In this document: piece after piece, positions 14,815 to 22,800 of the stretch
Layout of the letters: every line of letters starts with the position of its first letter
How positions within the stretch are numbered: the first letter of the stretch is position 1
NCBI GenBank assembly: GCA_049679965.1
Contig: JBAUGX010000220.1
Location: 1-64,000, forward strand
Source of the DNA: 2-12-FULL-65-11 sp049679965
Lineage (GTDB): Bacteria > Acidobacteriota > Vicinamibacteria > Vicinamibacterales > CAVVIG01
DNA: 64,000 nt
Direction of reading: 5' to 3'
Translations under genes and position numbers: made by a program
The notes under the pieces: model-generated
What the model was told of the DNA's origin: nothing
Databases searched by the model: none
The model's input: the letters and a program-made list of their open reading frames with translations, nothing else

Positions 14815-16017
14815 CTAGATCGTCGCCGGCAGCGCCCAATCGGCTTTAGGCGTCCCACCGCCTTCCTTCGTATTCGCCAACATGAAACGGGTGCCGCGAG
14901 GCGTCGTCGGAGGGGGAAGTTCATCGCACAGCAATGCCCCCTCAACTAGCGCTTCGCCGGGTTTGAAAGTCAGCGCTCCGTTGTATCGGCCGCGACTTCC
15001 GCCGTAGGCCTCCTCAAGCGCTCGGAGCGATAACGTCTCATTCACCCTGAGAATAATCCGATTGTTACATTCAGACAGGACGCCGCGATGAAGCTTGCCG
15101 GGCTGTTGCGTAATCACCATCAGAAACAGATTGAGTTTCTTGCCCTGGTCCGCGAAGCGCTCAATTCGCTCGCACACGGCGCGCCTACGAGGATCACTCG
15201 TCGACGGTGGAGCAAATAGGTGCGCTTCGTCGATCACAACTAATGTGCCTGGCCACGACCCACCGTTCTTGAGAAACTCTTTTCGCTTGTCTTGGCCTTC
15301 TTCCCACAATGCCTGGAGTGTGCGCGCGGCCGTGATGGTTCTCACCTCTTCATCGTCAGTCGATAGGTCGACCACGACGGCTCGATGAGGGTCGGCCAGA
15401 AATGTGTCCAGATCCTTCGTGGTGGTGGAAGTCGCCCACACACGTAGGGCCGCAAGATCCTGAAGGAGAAGACGATATCGCTCTAGTTCCTCGCCTACAG
15501 CTAGCTGAAAATACCCGCTGTCGAGGAACTCTTGTAACGTCCCGAGACGTTTCTTGCCGGCCTTCTTTGGAATTGTCTTTTCGTACTTATAGTGACGATC
15601 CAAATGGCGGTACTCAGCAAAACTCTCCTTCGGTGTTAACCGCAGGTAAGCCGCCATCTCACCCAAAGAGAGCTTGTTCCACAGAATTCCCCAAGCCGCC
15701 CCATCGGGCGAGGCAATACCAACCTGATCACTAACCTGCGTCCATCGCTTGATGAATTGCGGTTCGGCACCGCGCCTCACATGGCCGAGCAGCTTGAAGT
15801 CGGCATTCGGATCCAAGATGACTACACGAGTCGTTGTCCAGTTCAAAATCTCTTCGACCAAGCGGCGCGCCGCGTTCGTTTTACCAGAGCGCGACTGCCC
15901 CACAATCAGTGTGTGATTCGCGACCAGGGACTGAACAGCCTGTGCCTGCACTTCTGCAGGCGCCCGCCGGTCTGGCCAGCTTTCTGCGACACGAAACTGC
16001 AGCGTTGGCTGTTTCAT
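14815..16017 (-). CDS. HerA/DUF87-type ATPase, last gene of the Druantia-like operon
   Basis: 400 aa. Walker A GQSRSGKT (about residue 41), Walker B TLVVIDEAHLF (about residue 255) and a sensor-like LFLMVITQQPGKL are those of the FtsK/HerA hexameric DNA translocase superfamily. The N-terminal segment before the P-loop is short, as in stand-alone DUF87 proteins. HerA proteins often work with a nuclease; a PD-(D/E)XK nuclease is encoded four genes upstream. The ATG overlaps the stop of the 353-aa gene (ATGA). It ends convergent to the ImmA gene with 170 bases between them. Confidence 0.85.
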   Translation of the reverse strand: MKQPTLQFRVAESWPDRRAPAEVQAQAVQSLVANHTLIVGQSRSGKTNAARRLVEEILNWTTTRVVILDPNADFKLLGHVRRGAEPQFIKRWTQVSDQVGIASPDGAAWGILWNKLSLGEMAAYLRLTPKESFAEYRHLDRHYKYEKTIPKKAGKKRLGTLQEFLDSGYFQLAVGEELERYRLLLQDLAALRVWATSTTTKDLDTFLADPHRAVVVDLSTDDEEVRTITAARTLQALWEEGQDKRKEFLKNGGSWPGTLVVIDEAHLFAPPSTSDPRRRAVCERIERFADQGKKLNLFLMVITQQPGKLHRGVLSECNNRIILRVNETLSLRALEEAYGGSRGRYNGALTFKPGEALVEGALLCDELPPPTTPRGTRFMLANTKEGGGTPKADWALPATI

Positions 16018-17075
16018 CCTTGGATGCCGGCTCTAGAACGTTTTTCAGGCGGTATAAGGACTGAAACCGGCAGAAGCACCTCTGGACAGAGTAATTCCTT
16101 TCTGACGAAATTGTCGTGGTCAGGCAGATGCTCGTGTTCGCACGCGATAGTCAGGACACTGCGCTGATTGCTGTGGGCCATTGGAACGAAGGACCAGTAT
16201 TGAAGGTCATAGTTCGACGAGATCCGGAACGCAGTCGCGCCGGCTGGCCTAAAAAGGCTCGAGTCAAAAATCAACCGCAACATAGCATTGCCCTGGCCTG
16301 GCAGCTCCGCCGCTAGTCTGGTCCCCATTCTGGTGACAATTTTCAGATGATACGTAACGCCGGGCTCCAACTGGTATTCAGCGACAGGATTCCCGATCAG
16401 AGCTCGAAACACTGGCTTTAGCGGTAATAAGGCATTGCCACGTTCTCGAAAGATTCCGCCCACTCGGACGAACACAATTGCGTATGTCACATCGAGAGGG
16501 ACGCTTCCGAGGCTACGCGTGCGCCATTCGCCTGGCTTATACGAATGGGACACAAAATGTTGGAAGGCAAGAGCGTCCCTAGAGCGAGGGGCTCCCAGTC
16601 GAAGATCTTTGGACAAGTGGGCAAAACTCTCACTCGCGCCCTTCTTCGGCGCTACGCGAAACTTGATTCTCTTACTCAGGAGACGTCGGGCCGTCGAGCG
16701 AGAGATGGCAGGTTTCACATAGTCTGTCACCTCAAAATAGAAATGAGCGACATCCCCTTCCAGGTAGGCCTCCACAAGGCATCCGCAACGGAGCGGCAAA
16801 TAGGATCCCTCATCCTGCGTAGGTGCGGCTTTCCACGCGCCAATAGTAGTTTGCTCTTGGTATAAGTACACGACAACAACGGGTGCGTTACGAAGGGCCG
16901 ATGGTAGCCGACCCGGGGCGGACCTCAATGCCGTACGCAGCCCCTCGTCGATGTAGCGCACGAGGTATCTGAAATGGTGAATTGTTCCTCGCGGTAGCGC
17001 CAGCGCCTCCAGGCAGTCTGATACGTACTCTTTGCTTGAACTACTGGAAACGAGGTACAGGCAACGCTTAGTCAT
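16014..17075 (-). CDS. Hypothetical 353-aa protein of the Druantia-like operon
   Basis: No family recognised. The N-terminal part starts KRCLYLVSSSSSKEYV and contains VVVVYLYQEQTTIGAW; the rest is rich in beta strands (for example GCLVEAYLEGDVAHFYFEVTDYV and YHLKIVTRMG). There is no signal, membrane segment or nucleotide motif. It overlaps both neighbours by four bases (ATGA at each end), so it is firmly part of the operon between the isochorismatase-like and HerA-like genes. A substrate- or DNA-binding partner of the ATPase is one possibility, from position only. Confidence 0.7.
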   Translation of the reverse strand: MTKRCLYLVSSSSSKEYVSDCLEALALPRGTIHHFRYLVRYIDEGLRTALRSAPGRLPSALRNAPVVVVYLYQEQTTIGAWKAAPTQDEGSYLPLRCGCLVEAYLEGDVAHFYFEVTDYVKPAISRSTARRLLSKRIKFRVAPKKGASESFAHLSKDLRLGAPRSRDALAFQHFVSHSYKPGEWRTRSLGSVPLDVTYAIVFVRVGGIFRERGNALLPLKPVFRALIGNPVAEYQLEPGVTYHLKIVTRMGTRLAAELPGQGNAMLRLIFDSSLFRPAGATAFRISSNYDLQYWSFVPMAHSNQRSVLTIACEHEHLPDHDNFVRKELLCPEVLLPVSVLIPPEKRSRAGIQG

Positions 17076-17761
17076 TCGTTAACGATTGACGCTACTTCCA
17101 GTGCCTTGCGATTCGCTTCGCATGTGTTCCTGAAGGCGGCGCTTTCAACGGTCAGCCCGAAATATCGTTCACACAACGCCAAGGAATTCTCGTGACGAGT
17201 GAATTCGGATTGACGGGTTGAGACGAGATCCGAAATGACGATCATGCGAAAACCCAGGTCGTAGCCGTGCCTGACAGACCCTTCGACACAGATGTGAGTG
17301 TCCACACCAGCAACAGCAACAGTAGTTACTTGGCGATCGCGCAACAAGGTTTGAAACTGCGGATTTGAAAACGCGCTGTATCGATGTTTGGTGAACACGT
17401 AGTCCCGTCGATCCGGCCTGAACACCAGTTCGCAGCCCGAACTGCCTGGGCGGCAAATCACCGGCTTGCCGTCACGTATTAGGCGCTCTTTCTGGGATTC
17501 CGACATTGCAGCCGGGTCATAGACCAGTTGGAAGAAGGCTACGAGACCGACGAGTTCCCGGACCTGCGGTAAGAAGCGCTCGATCCGATCGGCTACGGCC
17601 ATGTTTGGCGACACATCGCTCCCGAAGCCGGCGAGAGCACCGTCAGTGCTGCAGAAGTCCCGCTGTAGATCGATCACGACTACAGCTGTTCGCGCAGGAT
17701 CGATTTTCGACAGCACGCCAGTCTTCCATTCGTCGTACGTTATGTTGGTCGGTGTGCTCAT
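17072..17761 (-). CDS. Isochorismatase-like cysteine hydrolase
   Basis: 229 aa. The catalytic triad of the family is complete: Asp in VVIDLQRDFC, Lys in FTKHRYSAF and Cys in AGVDTHICVEGSVRHGYDLG, with the cis-peptide before Cys region preserved. Relatives hydrolyse amides or esters such as nicotinamide, N-carbamoyl compounds or isochorismate; the substrate cannot be read from sequence. It lies inside the Druantia-like operon, directly coupled to the 353-aa gene, which is unusual for a small-molecule hydrolase. It could modify a nucleotide-type signal or cofactor; this is inference. Confidence 0.88.
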   Translation of the reverse strand: MSTPTNITYDEWKTGVLSKIDPARTAVVVIDLQRDFCSTDGALAGFGSDVSPNMAVADRIERFLPQVRELVGLVAFFQLVYDPAAMSESQKERLIRDGKPVICRPGSSGCELVFRPDRRDYVFTKHRYSAFSNPQFQTLLRDRQVTTVAVAGVDTHICVEGSVRHGYDLGFRMIVISDLVSTRQSEFTRHENSLALCERYFGLTVESAAFRNTCEANRKALEVASIVNE

Positions 17762-17785
17762 TCACGCATCCTTCGGCCGACAGGG

Positions 17786-18538
17786 CTAGTCGATTCTTAG
17801 GGCTGCCGGCAAGTCTCGTATGTCTGACACAACGCTTAAGCGACGGGACCTCACAAGAGGCCTGTCCTCAAACGACCACGTGTCCTTCTGAAGCCAGACA
17901 GCGCTCATTCCAAGTCGAAGAGCTGGATTGATATCGGATCGCACGCTGTCGCCAATCGAGCATGCGTCTGCCGGATCGACGCCCTGATCCCGCAAGATCG
18001 TCCTGAATTCACTGTCACATTTTGTTTTGACAACATACACTTTGTCGAAAAACGGGCGCACTCCGCTGTCGTAGATCCGACGGCCCTGTATCCGTCGATC
18101 GCCTTTCGTGCAAAGGATCATCGAGCACCCCGCTCCTTGCAGAGCGTGCAACACCCGCTTAGCTCCAGCGATTCTGTGGGCGGGCAGACTGAAGACCTCA
18201 GCCCCGAGGGCCTGAACTTGTCCGCGGAAACGCAAGTCCGTTTCCAAACCGACGGACCTGGCAAGTTCGATGTAGCTCTGAGTCATAGAAATAGGGAATC
18301 GGCGTGTCGAAAAGCCGAACCGTTTCGCATTCTCGCGGTCCCGTCGCTCTAGCGTCTCAATTGCCAGAAAACGTGGTACTCCCGTCCTGTTCGCAATGAG
18401 ACGGGCGAATTCCGCCTTCGCGGCGCGATAGAGCGGCATGGTACTCCACAGGGTTTCGTCACCATCGAAGACAAGTAGCTTGAGCAACCTGGGCCTCCGC
18501 CTTACAGCGTGGCGCGAGCGTGTGACAGGGAAGGTCAC
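17786..18538 (-). CDS. HAD-family phosphatase
   Basis: 250 aa with GTG start. HAD motif I is VFDGDETLW (nucleophile Asp and acid Asp), motif II is ILCTKGD (Thr), motif III a Lys around VVKTKCD, and motif IV is GDSVRSDINPA. The helical cap follows motif I, as in small-molecule phosphatases of the MDP-1/phosphoglycolate type. It sits between the nuclease and isochorismatase-like genes in the same direction, 24 bases before the latter. With the hydrolase it suggests a small-molecule processing step within the defence cluster. The substrate is unknown. Confidence 0.87.
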   Translation of the reverse strand: MTFPVTRSRHAVRRRPRLLKLLVFDGDETLWSTMPLYRAAKAEFARLIANRTGVPRFLAIETLERRDRENAKRFGFSTRRFPISMTQSYIELARSVGLETDLRFRGQVQALGAEVFSLPAHRIAGAKRVLHALQGAGCSMILCTKGDRRIQGRRIYDSGVRPFFDKVYVVKTKCDSEFRTILRDQGVDPADACSIGDSVRSDINPALRLGMSAVWLQKDTWSFEDRPLVRSRRLSVVSDIRDLPAALRID

Positions 18539-18613
18539 GCGTGAGAGCCCGAAGCGTCTCCCAAAACGCTGAGAAGTCGACGTAAGTCAAAGACTGACAA
18601 CCGTTTATCTTCA

Positions 18614-19843
18614 CTAGGCCGACGCCAATTCGTAAACCTCACTAAAACTGCCAATAGTTAGAATTAGGGGGTCATTTTGATCTTCAAGGATTGTTGCGAT
18701 CTGAACATCGAGAATCCTGGCGCGTTCTCCAGGATGCAAGTCCAAGTCACCTGACGATGAGCGCAGGAGAACTCGTCGTGGTGGTCCGCTGTCGAGTTCT
18801 AGGATGGCGTCCCAGCTATGGGGGCCGTGCTGACCTGTGATCGTTAGTTCCACGTCTCGGTAACTGCCCTTTTCCAATGCTCGACCGCCGGCAAGTTGAC
18901 GCTGGTTGTCCGCCGTCCAGTAGTCTTCACAGAGTTGTTTGACGCCACAGAAGCCACAGTTGTCGAGCGATGGCCTTGCCTCCGGAGAATCGGAAGTAAC
19001 TGCTCGCCGAGCGGCCTCGGCGCGCGCAAAGAGGTCGCGCTCAAGTGCGGCGAATGCTGGAGGCGACGGCACCGCGACATCTACGTCTCCAGTGGGATAT
19101 GCCAGCGTCAACTTGGTGGCGAGCCTGCCGTTCGGGTTCAAGTTTTGGTCGCGACTCCAAAGCACAGCATAGACCTGAAGCTGAAACCGATGCGAATCGT
19201 CGGCGACGCCCGTCTTGAAATCAACGATTTCGCATGAATACCTGGAACACGTCAGCAGATCCGCTTTACCCTTCCAACCCATGTTTGGCGCCCTGAGGAC
19301 CAACTCGAGATGAGTGCCCTCAGGCAGGGAAGTTGGTGGTCTCTCGCTCGTCGCAAAGCCTGTGGGGCGGGCCCTAGCCGAGAGCCGCACGCGACCGACA
19401 AGGGTTTGGGTGGCTGTTCTCAATTTAGGAAGTTGGCTTCGCAGTGATCGATCGCCTGCTTCCAAAAGCCGAACGGCCCTGGGGTTGCCGCTAAAGGCGG
19501 AGAGAACGCGAGTGATGCAATCATTCAATACCTTGGTGTATCCGCCGAGACTCTTGAGAACGTTGACCGCTGCAGGGTCTGTGATCGAGCCACAGCTAGA
19601 GGTCGCAAGTGCATCGAGGACCGTTTCCAGCGCAAGATGAATGACGCTTCCACTCAAGCTACCCAAGCGAAGACGCGGCGGATATCCGCGACCTTGCCAC
19701 AAACCGTCGTAGGTGGCTGCGTTCAGCGCCCATCGACGTGGACATGCTTCGATGTCTCGAAGTGCAGACACCGTCATCTCAGTCGGCGCCTTCGACCAGG
19801 CGCTCGGGCGATGAACTCTCCAATACGACCTGTATTCGAGCAT
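18614..19843 (-). CDS. PD-(D/E)XK nuclease with probable Fe-S cluster (RecB/Cas4-like)
   Basis: 409 aa. The core nuclease motifs are GKADLL and EIVDFKTG, with a downstream QLQVYAVLW (motif of RecB-type nucleases). An upstream Cys (IEACPRRWAL, about residue 34) and a C-terminal cluster (NCGFCGVKQLCEDYW) give the four-cysteine pattern of AddB/Cas4-type nucleases that hold an iron-sulfur cluster. A C-terminal region of about 90 residues beyond it looks like a small beta domain. It begins 12 bases after the large helicase gene, so the two probably act together on DNA. Confidence 0.88.
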   Translation of the reverse strand: MLEYRSYWRVHRPSAWSKAPTEMTVSALRDIEACPRRWALNAATYDGLWQGRGYPPRLRLGSLSGSVIHLALETVLDALATSSCGSITDPAAVNVLKSLGGYTKVLNDCITRVLSAFSGNPRAVRLLEAGDRSLRSQLPKLRTATQTLVGRVRLSARARPTGFATSERPPTSLPEGTHLELVLRAPNMGWKGKADLLTCSRYSCEIVDFKTGVADDSHRFQLQVYAVLWSRDQNLNPNGRLATKLTLAYPTGDVDVAVPSPPAFAALERDLFARAEAARRAVTSDSPEARPSLDNCGFCGVKQLCEDYWTADNQRQLAGGRALEKGSYRDVELTITGQHGPHSWDAILELDSGPPRRVLLRSSSGDLDLHPGERARILDVQIATILEDQNDPLILTIGSFSEVYELASA

Positions 19844-19854
19844 CGGCGGGGCGA

Positions 19855-22800
19855 CTACCTGAGTTGCGCGATGAGATCAGCGGTCATGGCCGGAAGGTTT
19901 CGCCGCACGACGAGTTCATCGGCCAATATCACGGGAATGGTCGACGAAAACTCCATCAGATCTCGAAGTCCTTCATTTGGAGGTTCGTCTGGCGTGAGCG
20001 GGCTGTGGAGGCCGATGACGAAACGGTTGCCCGACCGATTCGTCGCGAGAATTGGCACTCTAATATCCGGTAGGCCGGCAACGGACACCACCTCGTTGCG
20101 CCCGAGTGTAAGCCCTTCTACTCCGTGTCGATCGAGGTCTTCGAAGAGTAGATTCGTCGAGCGTTCCAGTCTATGTGGATCCAGCGTTGGCGCCGTCCCG
20201 TTGAGTACAAACCGAAGGAGACTCGATCCGAGATATCGATCGAGCAGATCGTGTTCGAACTTGTTCTTGTAGCTTCGCAGGCACCGATAGCACGAGCGAT
20301 CGCAGTTGTCTGGGCATACCTCCAGTATCTGAAGGGCGCGTTCAAAAACTGCGACCCCGAGTTCACCGACGCGCCGAGCGAAGCCGGCGCCACCCGGCAA
20401 GGTGTCGTAGATGTAGATCTCAGCCTCTCGTCCGTCGCGCCCCTCCGGCGTCAGCGCCGGCCGATATTCCGCCTGTAGTTCTTTAGGCTCCAATTCCAGA
20501 AGTGCACACGCAGCCTTTGTCACCGCCTCCGACACGGTGCGAAGGGCGACATCCGTCGCAAGGAGCCCAGGACGCAAAGTCAGCGGCGGCTGTACACGGA
20601 CGGAGACCAATAGGACATCGCTAATGAAATCCGTGCCCAGAACCAGTCCTTTGGTTGTCCCACCACCCACGCAGTTCGCTTCGCGGTCCGGATACGGCTT
20701 TTGGTGCGCGGCCCCAACCGTAGTTCGCGGAACGGCCGTCGGTTCTACGAGGCCACAGATCGTGCAGTACGTATATCCTTCTTCGCGCGGTCCGCGATTC
20801 GTGACCAACAGGTGTTGTCGCGTGTGGTGCACGCGCAGGCGCTGGTTAAGACGCCGCCATTTACTTGCCTCGGCGGGAGTAGGAGCGATGAGCTTCGCGC
20901 GTGTTGCATAGCTTCGTGCCGGTTGATCGTCTGGAGAAGTGCCTTCTGGTTTCGTTACTGGGTGCGCAAATCCCGGGGGACGCAGCCAATAGGCCGCAGG
21001 CCCAAACCTTCCAGGCGCCCCACACGCGTCGCAATCGCGACTCTCGCCTCGCGCGCCCTGATCCAGAGACACAGTCTTGGCGTAGTGGCAAACGCTGCAC
21101 TCGAAATACAGGCGCTTCCGCTGCCAAGCGTTGAAGCGCTCGTCTTTCATCGGCGAGTAGATCGCACCAGATGTCCACAGCTTGCTCGCTATCCAGACCT
21201 CTTTACCTGGAGCGTACTGTGTAAGCGCCAGCGATAGCCCTTGCGAAGGTGTGAATCTAAAGGCCGGCCTGAACCGCGTGGAACGATCTGGATCGAAGAC
21301 ATAGAAATTTGCAACATCAGTCGGGAACGCATATCGCGGAAGGACGCCCTTGTAGAGCAGCCGATCCAATAAATTCTCTGCAGCCGGATCGCGGCCTGGC
21401 CGCTCTTCGCCTTCCTCTTCAGGGATCTCAGAAGACTCTTCGGTCGGATCGTTCGATTCCGCGGCGTCAATAGCTTCGCTCGGTTCAGCGCGGCCGTCGA
21501 AGTCGATCGCCTCGTCTAACGGATCGAGAGTTGCCTTAATCAAGCTGTCGAGCAAATTGTTTCGATCGTCCGTTGACAATTCGACCGGCAACCAAGCTCT
21601 CACCTCGTCTTTGAGTACGACCTCATTTTCACGAAGCCATCGCTCAAAGTCATAGCGATTCAGAACTTGCTTCGCATTCTTGAATGCCGACACCTTGCCG
21701 AGCACGGCGAATAGATGCGGTTGGTCCTCGGGCTTGATTGTCGGGAGTCTTACCTGGTGATAGCGCTGAAGCAGGAACGCTGTCACATGCCGCCTGGCAA
21801 TCTCCACGTTGTCCAACGTCAACGTCGGATCATCGACCACGCCACGAATCATTTGATCTGGATGGGTGAAATAGTGCTCATCGTGACTGTCAGCACTTCC
21901 AAACGCGGTCACCGTCGCAACTGCATTGCCTCGTCGACCGGCGCGTCCTGCACGCTGCTGATAGTTGGCCCGCGCCGGCGGCATGTTGCGCAACGACACT
22001 CCAGACAGCGCACCGATATCGATGCCGACTTCCATCGTGGTAGTGCACGACAGGACGTCGATCGCCGGCCGCTCGCGCCCATCGATGTCGGAACCCAGGC
22101 TGACGTCCTGGAATAGCAGTTCGTGTTCTTCCGCCCTTGAGAACACGTCCGCCGACTGCGCGGCACCCAATTGGGCCGTGTGCTCCGCGGCTATAAGAGC
22201 CATCGGCTGAATTGGCGGCGACTTCAACGCGTCGATCGTGCTTGCTCGATAGTAGCCTTTTCTGGCGACAAACACAGAATCAGTATCCGGGTCTATCGGA
22301 GTTGCAGTGGGCTGCCCACAATTGAGGCAGACGCGACGATTGGGGAATGGGCGTTGGGTCGTTCGGCACGATCCGCAATACGCCCATTGCCCGCCCACCA
22401 CAAGAGACAGTTCGCTCGCCCGTAGCCGGTACTTGGCGGGCGCTGTCGGTTCTGCAAACACGGCCAAAAGTCGTGGAATCCACTCTCTTTCAAACACCGT
22501 CCGATCGCCCTTGTCGCTCAGTATCCGCTGCATCTCAACGAACTTCCCAGATCTCGGTTGCACATCGGTCAGCCACCAGGCGGGCGGCATCCGACTAAAC
22601 CAGAATCCCGCCCGTCGCCAACAACGAAGCCAGGCACGCGCGAGCGCCAACTTCTGCTCGTTTGTCGTCGCGAGCCCCGGCACAGCAGGCAACTGGAGGA
22701 TTTTGGCCGAATGTTCTTCTCGTTCGACTATCGAACCCAGGGCGAGCGATTCAAGTCCGTAGTACCTGTCAACTAGAGACGTTGTGATTCCACGGAGTAA

